DNA from: Candidatus Zhuqueibacterota bacterium
GTDB taxonomy: Bacteria; Zhuqueibacterota; Zhuqueibacteria; Zhuqueibacterales; Zhuqueibacteraceae
Length of the DNA: 37,218 nt
Direction: 5' to 3'
Assembly (NCBI GenBank): GCA_022616415.1
Contig: JAKEEU010000059.1
Coordinates: 1 to 37,218, forward strand
Position 1 is the stretch's first letter. Every line of letters starts with the position of its first letter. Made by a program: the position numbers and the translations under genes. The notes below the pieces were generated by a model. That model saw only the letters and a program-made list of their open reading frames with translations. It was not told the origin of the DNA and searched no databases. This document shows, one piece after another, positions 8,265-15,062 of the stretch.

Positions 8265-9383
8265 ATGAAAGAAATCACAGCCGGCGAGCTGAAAAACAAA
8301 CTCGAAGCGGGCGAGGACGTTGCAGTGGTGGATATTCGCGAGACGGATGAATACAACGACTGGCATATTCACGGCAGCAGCAATATTCCCGCATACAATG
8401 CGCTGACCCAGGGCCGGGCGGAAGCTCTCACTGACCAAATTGCAGCTCTTCCTCGCGATCGGCCCATCGTCGCCGTCTGCCGCATGGGCAACACCTCGAA
8501 GATGGCGGCGCGAATTTTGGAATCATTTGGCTATGAGGCTTTTAGCCTGAGAGATGGCATTCGTGGGTGGAGCGAGGTGTGGAGTGAGGCGCGAATTCCA
8601 CTTGCCGGACGCAAAGACGCAACGTTGATTCAAATCCGGCGGAACGGCAAAGGCTGTCTCTCGTATTTGCTCGGCTCAAAAGGCCGGGCCGTGATCGTTG
8701 ACCCAAATCTTGACGTGCAGGTCTACATGAAAATCGCGGAGCGTGAGGGCCTGAAAATCACCCAGGTTTTAGAAACCCACATGCAAGGCGATCATCTGTC
8801 GCGCGCTCGTGAGTTGTGTGCGGCGACCGGCGCGACCTACTTGCTGCCTGAAAATCAGCGCGTTACTTTTCCGTACGCGCCGATTCGTGACAGAGAAAAA
8901 CTTCACCTCGGCGATCTCAGCATTGAAGTCATCGCTACCCCCGGCCACACGGAAGAAAGCGTCTGCTATTTGATTGAAGGCGAAGCGCTGCTCACAGGTG
9001 ACACGCTTTTTGTGGAGAGCGTGGGCCGCCCGGATTTGGAAAAAGGCGATGCCGGCGCTGAAGCCGGAGCGCGCATGCTCCATCACAGCCTGCATGATAA
9101 AATTCTCAAGCTTCCCGACGATCTACGCATTTACCCCGCCCACTACGGCCGGCCGATTGGTTTTGATCGCGTGCCGGTTGGCGCTTTGTTGGGCGAATTA
9201 AAATCCAAACTCGACTTGCTCAAGCTTGTTGAACAGAGGTTTGTGCGAACGGTTCTGTCGAGCCTGCAAGCCAAGCCGCCGAATTTTCAAACAATCATCG
9301 CGATTAACGAAGGGAAGGCCGCGCTCGGTTGGAGCGATCCCCTTGATCTGGAGGCCGGACCGAACCGTTGCGCCGTGCGGTGA
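8265..9383 (+). CDS. Rhodanese / metallo-beta-lactamase-fold fusion (persulfide-dioxygenase-like)
   Basis: 372 residues, with AGGAG 9 nt before the ATG. The N-terminal rhodanese domain (about 1-110) has VVDIRETDEYNDWHIHGSSN and an active-site loop VAVCRMGNTSKMA with Cys72. The C-terminal MBL domain (about 118-340) has ETHMQGDHLS (H172, D176, H177), IATPGHTEES, LLTGDTLFVESVGRPD and IYPAHYG, matching the ETHE1-like branch that oxidises glutathione persulfide to sulfite. The second His of the usual HxHxDH is Gln here (Q174). In ETHE1 enzymes the single iron uses the first His plus a later His and Asp, so activity may survive. The domain order is rhodanese first; many known fusions have MBL first. 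The likely role is oxidation or transfer of sulfane sulfur in the cytoplasm. Confidence 0.87.
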   Translation: MKEITAGELKNKLEAGEDVAVVDIRETDEYNDWHIHGSSNIPAYNALTQGRAEALTDQIAALPRDRPIVAVCRMGNTSKMAARILESFGYEAFSLRDGIRGWSEVWSEARIPLAGRKDATLIQIRRNGKGCLSYLLGSKGRAVIVDPNLDVQVYMKIAEREGLKITQVLETHMQGDHLSRARELCAATGATYLLPENQRVTFPYAPIRDREKLHLGDLSIEVIATPGHTEESVCYLIEGEALLTGDTLFVESVGRPDLEKGDAGAEAGARMLHHSLHDKILKLPDDLRIYPAHYGRPIGFDRVPVGALLGELKSKLDLLKLVEQRFVRTVLSSLQAKPPNFQTIIAINEGKAALGWSDPLDLEAGPNRCAVR

Positions 9384-9431
9384 GTTCTCGAAGAAATGAA
9401 ATAAGTTGAACTATTAAATCCCAATTTTGAT

Positions 9432-10178
9432 ATGGCCGTCATCATCGATCCTGAAGAAAAAGAAATTGCAGCTTTACGACAAGCTGCGAATTGGCGCGAT
9501 ATGCGCGTGCTTGAAACCGGTTGCGGTGACGGTCGTCTGACTCTTCGTCTCGCGCAATTGGGCGCGCAGGTGGTGGCGTTCGACCCCAATCCCACGCTCA
9601 TTCACAAAGCCCAACAGAATTTGCCCGAGCGATTTGTTGGCCGCGTTGAGTATTGCACCGGCTCTGCAGAAATGTTGCAACATCCGGATGCCTCTTTCGA
9701 CCTCGTCGTGCTTTCTTGGTCGCTCTGTTGAATTGCGCATCAGGGCATGGTGCATGCCCTTCGTGAGGCGCATCGCGTGCTCAAACCGACTGGCCTTCTG
9801 ATCGACCTGCGCCCGCGTTCCGCACATCGGCATGTCGGCATCCCCTGCGATGGCTGCTTCCAGCCGCTTGGCATGGTGCACAGGAATATTGATGATGTTC
9901 GTGCGGCCAATCGCGCCGTTGCTCACGTCGTGCGCGCCGGCTTGTTCAAAATCGAAGGGCGCGTCCGGTTCGATTGCAAGCGCATCATGGACACGCCCGG
10001 CGAGTTTCAGATCTGGTGGGACGAATTCGCCCACATACAACTCGACGATGACATGCTACGGAAAATCGAAAACGTGTTCAAGGCCAAATGTGAAAAGAGA
10101 AAAATTGTTGTAGAGATACCGTTGGCAATGCGGAAGCTCAGGAAAGTGGATAATGCAGTGCTTTCAAAAATGATGTAA
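9432..10178 (+). pseudogene. Class I SAM-dependent methyltransferase interrupted by an in-frame TGA
   Basis: One continuous frame holds a methyltransferase broken only by TGA at 9729-9731. Before it lie motif I (VLETGCGDGRLTLRLAQLG), the acidic motif II (VVAFDPNP) and the post-I region (FDLVVLSWSLC). After it comes the expected continuation (IAHQGMVHALREAHRVLKPT, GLLIDLRP) and a C-terminal domain (FQIWWDEFAHIQLDDD). The full length would be about 248 residues. The simplest reading is a nonsense mutation of a sense codon such as TGC, TGT or TGG. A selenocysteine codon is a less likely alternative: a perfect hairpin begins 11 nt after the TGA (see 9742-9760). TGA terminates other genes here, so global recoding is excluded. 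The substrate is unknown. Confidence 0.75.
9742..9760 (+). other. Perfect hairpin just downstream of the in-frame TGA
   Basis: AGGGCATG-GTG-CATGCCCT forms an 8-bp perfect stem with a 3-nt loop starting with G, about 18 nt after the TGA of the methyltransferase. The distance and the loop G fall within the loose bacterial SECIS pattern, but short hairpins like this also arise by chance. Confidence 0.4.
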
Positions 10179-10295
10179 CGCAATTACCTTCATTTGAAAC
10201 AACAGTGTCAGGCTTTGCGCCCGTGTTTTTCGTATGTTTCTCTTGTGATTTTCGGAAAGATGAAATACAAAACAAGGTAACTGTGAATGGCCGCC

Positions 10296-10338
10296 AATCA
10301 ACGCAAATAAAAAATATTAGCGCTCATTAGCGTTGATT
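10296..10338. repeat. Inverted repeat upstream of the cytoplasmic sulfurtransferase
   Basis: AATCAACGC (10296-10304) and GCGTTGATT (10330-10338) are perfect 9-bp arms around an AT-rich 25-nt centre, about 65 bp before the sulfurtransferase ATG. It could be a terminator of the methyltransferase transcript, an operator or a degraded repeat; nothing decides between these. Confidence 0.35.
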
Positions 10339-10401
10339 CGCGGTTAAAAAAATGTTTGCCGAAAAAGCACAAATTTCACTCTAAACCAAGGAGGTTTTAT
10401 C

Positions 10402-11244
10402 ATGTCAAATTATGCCAATCCCGAAGTATTGGTTTCCACCGACTGGGTGGCGCAGCACAAAACCGATCCGAAAGTCGTCATCGCCGAAGTCGATGTCGAT
10501 ACCAAAGCGTATGACGAAGGTCACGTGCCTGGCTCCATCGGCTGGAACTGGCAGACGCAGCTCTGCGATACCGTGCAGCGCGACATCATTCCCAAAAATG
10601 AAATGGAAAAACTGATGCGCGACAGCGGTATTGCCAACGATACCACCGTCGTGCTGTATGGCGACAACAACAACTGGTTCGCGGCATGGGCATTTTGGCA
10701 AATGAAAATCTACGGCCACAAAGACGTTCGCATCATGGACGGCGGCCGCAAGAAGTGGGTCGCCGAAGGCCGTGAGATGAGCAAAGACAAGCCTTCGCCG
10801 AAATCTGCCAGCTACAAAGCCGGCGCGCCGGATCAATCGCTGCGCGCGTATCTGCCTCAAGTGCAGGAAGCGATGAAAAACGGTGTGGCGATGGTTGACG
10901 TGCGCTCGGGCGATGAGTTCACCGGCAAGATTCTTTCCCCTCCCGGATTGCCGGAAACCTGCCAGCGGGGCGGCCACATTCCCGGCGCGAAGAATATTCC
11001 CTGGGCAACGGCTTGCAACGAAGACGGCACCTTCAAGAGCTTTGATGAATTGAAGGCGCTCTACGGCAACAAAGGCATGACGCCGGAGAAAGAAGTGATT
11101 GCCTACTGCCGCATCGGCGAGCGCTCGAGCCACACGTGGTTCGTGTTGAAGTACCTGCTCGGTTTCAAGAGCGTGAAAAACTACGACGGTTCGTGGACCG
11201 AGTGGGGCAATCTCGTCGCCGCGCCGGTGGAAAGAGGTGCATAA
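10402..11244 (+). CDS. Sulfurtransferase with two rhodanese domains (SseA/CysA type), cytoplasmic
   Basis: 280 residues after a strong AAGGAGG ribosome-binding site. The first rhodanese domain (about 5-130) is the inactive structural half (GHVPGSIGWNW, VVLYGDNNNWFAAWAFW). The second (about 150-278) holds the catalytic loop YCRIGERSSHTWF with Cys about 236. This loop matches the thiosulfate/3-mercaptopyruvate sulfurtransferase family (COG2897), which moves sulfane sulfur to cyanide or thiol acceptors. No signal peptide is present, so it acts in the cytoplasm. A near copy with a signal peptide lies at 13087-13974; the mature parts look about three quarters identical by eye. Position in a sulfur gene run supports a role in sulfane sulfur transfer. 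Confidence 0.93.
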   Translation: MSNYANPEVLVSTDWVAQHKTDPKVVIAEVDVDTKAYDEGHVPGSIGWNWQTQLCDTVQRDIIPKNEMEKLMRDSGIANDTTVVLYGDNNNWFAAWAFWQMKIYGHKDVRIMDGGRKKWVAEGREMSKDKPSPKSASYKAGAPDQSLRAYLPQVQEAMKNGVAMVDVRSGDEFTGKILSPPGLPETCQRGGHIPGAKNIPWATACNEDGTFKSFDELKALYGNKGMTPEKEVIAYCRIGERSSHTWFVLKYLLGFKSVKNYDGSWTEWGNLVAAPVERGA

Positions 11245-11361
11245 AGGTTCAAGCAAAAAGCCATGGCAAGACCATTTTGCGCAAAACGATTAAAGCATAG
11301 TTTGTCCAATCGTTTTGCCTATATTGGCTTCAGTGTACTTTTTGTAAAAGGACTATCTGCA

Positions 11362-11862
11362 ATGAAGAATTTGACTCGTTTGATTTTACTCGTTACGGTG
11401 ATCGCAGCGGTGACTGGCTTTGCCATCCGGAAAGAAAGCAGTTCCCGTTTCGACACGCACGCTTCTCATTTGATAATCAGGCCGGACGATGTGAAGTGGG
11501 GGCCCGCCTCACCGAAATTGCCACCCGGTGCGCAGTTTGCGGTGTTGGAAGGGGATCCGTCGAAACCCGGAGCGTCATATACTCTGCGCGCCAAGGTGCC
11601 CGACGGCTATTCCGTTCCGCCCCACTGGCATCCGATGGATGAGAAAGTCACCGTGATCCAGGGCATGATGCGGCTGGGCATGGGCGAGAAGTTCGACCCT
11701 GCAAAGCTCCGCGATCTGCCTGCCGGCTCCTACGCCCTGCTGCCGAAGGGCGAGCCGCATTTCAACCTATATCAAGGTGAAACGATCATCCAGTTGCACG
11801 GCATCGGGCCATACGACATTAACTACGTGAATCCTGCTGATGACCCGAGCAGGAAGAAGTAA
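11362..11862 (+). CDS. Secreted cupin-domain protein
   Basis: 166 residues from ATG 11362; an upstream in-frame start at 11263 would add 33 residues before an obvious signal peptide, so the later start is preferred. The signal sequence (MKNLTRLILLVTVIAAVTGFA) sends it to the periplasm, or possibly leaves it anchored. The cupin barrel shows a metal-site-like motif VPPHWHPMDEKVTVIQG and a second strand pattern LPKGEPHFNLYQGE. The family (cupin 2/DUF4437-like) includes metal-dependent enzymes and binding proteins, so the reaction cannot be named. It lies between the two sulfurtransferases, so a periplasmic role with sulfur compounds is possible, but this rests on context only. Confidence 0.8.
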   Translation: MKNLTRLILLVTVIAAVTGFAIRKESSSRFDTHASHLIIRPDDVKWGPASPKLPPGAQFAVLEGDPSKPGASYTLRAKVPDGYSVPPHWHPMDEKVTVIQGMMRLGMGEKFDPAKLRDLPAGSYALLPKGEPHFNLYQGETIIQLHGIGPYDINYVNPADDPSRKK

Positions 11863-11882
11863 ATAACTGAAAGGAGCTACAC

Positions 11883-12989
11883 GTGAAAAAATTTTCCCAA
11901 ATCATATTCACCCTCATTTTTGCGCTTGGCTTGCTAATCGGATGCAACAATTCCGAGTCGCCGGTTTCTGTGGATAGCGAAGCGAGCTTGTCAGAGCCGG
12001 AGGTTTCCGGCTTGGATAAAGCCTCGGGCAAAAAACATGGCCATATCGTCATTGCCAACCGCGCGAGCGGAACGATCTCCGTGATCGACGTCAAAACCGA
12101 TCAAGTGAGCGGCACTTACAATTTGCCGGCCGGCGACAAAACGCCGGAGCCGATGTACGTGGTGTGGGCGGAAGAGGCCGGCCGCGTATTCGTCGGCGAT
12201 CGCGCCAACAATCGCGTTGCCGTTTTCCGCGATCGTGATTTTTCGATTGAGACCACGGTGCCTGCGGGCGCGGGCATTTGGCATATATGGGCGGACTCGC
12301 GCGAGCGGCAGCTCTGGGTGGCCAACGACATCGATAAAACCTGCACCGTGATCGATCCCACTTCTCTGCAGGTGATTGCAACCGTTCCAATTCCGGCTGA
12401 TTTGGCGGCGCTTGGCGGCAGACCACACGACGTCATGGTGAGCCGTTACGGCAAGCAGGCTTATGTCAGCATCATTGGCGTGCAAGGCGCCTCGGATTAT
12501 GTGATTCTCTACAGCACGCGCAGCTTTCAAGAAAAAGACCGCGCGGCCGTGGGCAAAGATCCGCATCTCTCCACGCCCTTCCGGCGCGAATTGATTTACG
12601 TGCCATGCCAGAACGGCAACGCAGTAATCGCGCTCGATCGCTTCACCATGTCGCAGGTCGCTTCGATTCCCGTGCCCGGCGCCCACGGCGCGGGCATGAT
12701 GCCAAGCGAGAAGGTTTTCTACACCACGAACTTCCCCGGCGGCGGCACGAACGGCTTGTTTGCGATCGATCCGCGAACGCACCGCGTCATCGGCAGCACG
12801 AACACGCCGATTGCGGTGCCGCACAACATTGCGTTGACGCCGAACGGCCGCAAGCTGTATCTCACGCACTCCGGCGCGACGGCAAACAAAGTGACGGTTT
12901 ACAGTGTATCCAGCTCAAATCCCGTCCCGGTGCTCTTGACGACCATCGAAGTCGGATTGAATCCATTCGGATTGGCGTTTACAGAATAA
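11883..12989 (+). CDS. YVTN-type beta-propeller lipoprotein
   Basis: 368 residues, starting at GTG 11883 with AAAGGAG 7 nt before it. The N-terminus is a lipoprotein signal with lipobox LLIGC (FALGLLIGCNNSES), so the protein is likely lipid-anchored in the cell envelope. The mature part has repeated propeller blades of the YVTN/PQQ-like type (IVIANRASGTISVIDVKTDQ, VFVGDRANNRVAVF, LWVANDIDKTCTVIDPTSL, PHNIALTPNGRKLYLTH). Such proteins bind ligands or partners; catalysis is rarely shown. It starts 20 bp after the cupin stop and is followed by the exported sulfurtransferase, so these envelope proteins may be produced together. There is no clear heme motif. Confidence 0.87.
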   Translation: MKKFSQIIFTLIFALGLLIGCNNSESPVSVDSEASLSEPEVSGLDKASGKKHGHIVIANRASGTISVIDVKTDQVSGTYNLPAGDKTPEPMYVVWAEEAGRVFVGDRANNRVAVFRDRDFSIETTVPAGAGIWHIWADSRERQLWVANDIDKTCTVIDPTSLQVIATVPIPADLAALGGRPHDVMVSRYGKQAYVSIIGVQGASDYVILYSTRSFQEKDRAAVGKDPHLSTPFRRELIYVPCQNGNAVIALDRFTMSQVASIPVPGAHGAGMMPSEKVFYTTNFPGGGTNGLFAIDPRTHRVIGSTNTPIAVPHNIALTPNGRKLYLTHSGATANKVTVYSVSSSNPVPVLLTTIEVGLNPFGLAFTE

Positions 12990-12997
12990 AACCAAGT

Positions 12998-13060
12998 GAA
13001 GTCGGGCTGTCGCGGCAAATCATCCGCAGAGATATAACAGATTCTGGCGCAAGCCCGACT
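12998..13060. repeat. Dispersed inverted-repeat element, second family, copy 1
   Basis: The left arm GAAGTCGGGCTGTCGC (12998-13013) pairs with GGCGCAAGCCCGACT (13046-13060), whose reverse complement is AGTCGGGCTTGCGCC. The same arm (GAAGTCGGACTTGCGC) recurs at 30748-30812. This copy begins 9 bp after the lipoprotein stop and could also end or stabilise that transcript. Confidence 0.6.
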
Positions 13061-13086
13061 GGCACACACCCAAGAAAGGAAACAGT

Positions 13087-13974
13087 ATGAAAAATATTAT
13101 TCATCTCATCATCGGCATTCTGTTGGCAGCTTCAACGACTTATGCCCAACCCGAGGTGCTGGTCTCGACCGCTTGGCTTGCGCAGCACAGAAATGATCCG
13201 AATGTTGTTCTTGTTGAAGTCGATGCCAATATCGCCACGTATCACGAAGGCCACATCCCCGGCGCGCTCGGCTGGGATTGGCAAACGCAACTGAGCGACA
13301 ACATTCGCCGCGACATCATCAGCAAATCCGATCTCGAAGCCTTGTTGGGCAAGAGCGGGATCGGCAACAACACCACCGTCATCCTTTACGGTGACAACAA
13401 CAACTGGTTCGCGGCCTGGGCGTTTTGGCAAATGAAAATCTACGGCTACAAAGATGTACGCCTCATGGACGGCGGTCGCAAGAAGTGGGTCGCGGAAGGC
13501 CGTGAGCTGAGCAAAGATGCGCCGATACCGAAAGCTGCGAGCTATAAAGCCGGCGCTGCCGACCAATCATTGCGCGCGTATTTACCGCAGGTGCAAGCCG
13601 CGATGAAAAACGGCGCGGCGTTGGTTGATGTGCGCTCGCCGGATGAATATTCCGGAAAGATTCTGGCCCCGGCGGGACTTCCTGAAACCGCGCAACGCGG
13701 CGGCCACATTCCCGGCGCGAAGAATATTCCGTGGGGAAAGGCGTGCAACGAGGATGGCACGTTCAAGAGCTACGAGGAATTGAAAGCGCTTTACGGCAGC
13801 AAAGGCGTCACGCCGGATAAAGAAGTGATCGCTTATTGCCGCATCGGCGAGCGCTCGAGCCACACGTGGTTCGTGTTGAAATACTTGCTTGGTTATCCGA
13901 ACGTCAGAAACTATGACGGCTCGTGGACCGAGTGGGGTAACCTCGTCGGCGTGCCGGTGGAGAAAGGCATGTAG
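13087..13974 (+). CDS. Sulfurtransferase with two rhodanese domains, exported paralog
   Basis: 295 residues with a Sec signal peptide (MKNIIHLIIGILLAASTTYA, predicted cleavage before QPEV) and AAGGAAACAGT before the ATG. The mature protein closely follows the cytoplasmic copy at 10402-11244, including LYGDNNNWFAAWAFWQMKIY, GGRKKWVAEGRE, the RGGHIPGAKNIPW region and the catalytic loop YCRIGERSSHTWF with Cys about 251. It should act in the periplasm, moving sulfane sulfur from thiosulfate or persulfides. The two copies appear to be a duplication in which one gained or lost the export signal. A strong stem-loop follows 8 bp after the stop, so this is probably the end of a transcript. Confidence 0.93.
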   Translation: MKNIIHLIIGILLAASTTYAQPEVLVSTAWLAQHRNDPNVVLVEVDANIATYHEGHIPGALGWDWQTQLSDNIRRDIISKSDLEALLGKSGIGNNTTVILYGDNNNWFAAWAFWQMKIYGYKDVRLMDGGRKKWVAEGRELSKDAPIPKAASYKAGAADQSLRAYLPQVQAAMKNGAALVDVRSPDEYSGKILAPAGLPETAQRGGHIPGAKNIPWGKACNEDGTFKSYEELKALYGSKGVTPDKEVIAYCRIGERSSHTWFVLKYLLGYPNVRNYDGSWTEWGNLVGVPVEKGM

Positions 13975-13982
13975 TGGTAGTG

Positions 13983-14019
13983 GCAGGGTGATGAGCAAAC
14001 TTTACGCTCATCATCCTGC
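13983..14019 (+). terminator. Strong stem-loop after the exported sulfurtransferase
   Basis: GCAGGGTGATGAGC (13983-13996) pairs with GCTCATCATCCTGC (14006-14019) through 14 base pairs, one of them G-U, with a 9-nt loop. It starts 8 bp after the stop codon. No U-tract follows, so termination may be factor-assisted or the stem may protect the 3' end. Confidence 0.45.
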
Positions 14020-14156
14020 ACGTTAGTGCCTACATCGCAAAAATCTTCCTAATCAACAGGTGGCGGAGAAAGTGCAACCGTCCTACGCCACCCTCTCACG
14101 CCGTGGCAACTGGCGTGTGAGGCGACTTTATCGATCATTTAATTATGGAGCATACC

Positions 14157-14837
14157 ATGAAGAAGTTGAGCCTTTTGTTGGTGTTGCAGTGTGTCGCGGC
14201 CGGATTGGTGATGCCGGCGAGCGCACAAGTTCGGCTGGGCGTCATTGGCGGCTTGAATCTAGCCAACCTCAGATTCGATCCGGGGCCAGTTCCCGGTATT
14301 TCCAAGACCACGGCTTTCGGCGCCGGCGGCGTCATGCAACTCCGCCTTGCGGAGAATTTGGCTCTGCAATTGGAGCCAATGTATTTGCAAAAAGGCGCCA
14401 AACTTGAAAGCAGCTTTTTCGATTTCGGGTTTGATTCCAGCCAGGCCTTCAGTATGAATGTCAAATTCAAGCTCAATTATCTGGAAGTTCCAGCGATGTT
14501 GAAGTTGGACATCGGGACGGGCACGACCAAGACCTATGTCATGGCCGGGCCCATCATCGGATTCCGTATGAGCGCGAAGCTGACAGGTTCGATCTCGGAC
14601 GCGGGTATTAACCAGAAAATTGATGAGGACATCAAAGGTCAAACTAAAAGCCTTGACTTCGGCGTCGGTTTTGGCGCGGGTGTGAGCTTTCCGGCGGGCG
14701 GCAACGCGATTTTCGTTCAAGGCCGTTACACGCTCGGCCTGATCGACATCAATGACGATCCGGAGGATCCCGAAACAAAGATCAAGACCAGTGGCATTCA
14801 AGTCATGACAGGAATCATTTTTCCGATCGGACAATAA
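14157..14837 (+). CDS. Outer-membrane beta-barrel protein (porin-family / PF13568-like)
   Basis: 226 residues from ATG 14157. GGAG lies 8 nt before this ATG and inside the alternative start at 14145, so the downstream start is chosen. The signal peptide is MKKLSLLLVLQCVAAGLVMP(ASA). The mature part alternates hydrophobic and polar residues in strands with glycine-rich turns (VRLGVIGGLNLANLRF, LALQLEPMYLQKGAKLE, YLEVPAMLKLDIG, FGVGFGAGVSFPAGG) and ends with a strand pattern GIQVMTGIIFPIGQ. This is the profile of the small eight-stranded outer-membrane barrels common in FCB bacteria. It follows the sulfur gene run after a hairpin and has its own upstream gap, so it need not belong to that transcript. 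The ligand is unknown. Confidence 0.85.
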   Translation: MKKLSLLLVLQCVAAGLVMPASAQVRLGVIGGLNLANLRFDPGPVPGISKTTAFGAGGVMQLRLAENLALQLEPMYLQKGAKLESSFFDFGFDSSQAFSMNVKFKLNYLEVPAMLKLDIGTGTTKTYVMAGPIIGFRMSAKLTGSISDAGINQKIDEDIKGQTKSLDFGVGFGAGVSFPAGGNAIFVQGRYTLGLIDINDDPEDPETKIKTSGIQVMTGIIFPIGQ

Positions 14838-15062
14838 TTCTTTCCCACATCTTCGTGGAGTTGATCGGACGGAATGGTTTCCTTATTTTAAGCTGTTCGC
14901 CCAGCGCCAATCCGCTGAGAATTGAATCTCTGCGGAAAAAAGCAGAAGTACCGTGACACGGAGGCAGGAGATTGAAATGGAAAAAACAATACCCACCTCC
15001 CTTTCGTGTCCCGAGTTCTTTCATGGTAAAGAATATTTTTGTCATCAAATAGGAGTCCATCC

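Noticed and set aside
9729..9731. TGA reassigned as a sense codon genome-wide
   Set aside because: TGA ends the cysteine desulfurase, the first GNAT gene and others at expected family lengths.
11991..12869. A 292-codon minus-strand open frame
   Set aside because: It is the shadow of the YVTN lipoprotein; the translation is arginine- and histidine-rich without motifs.
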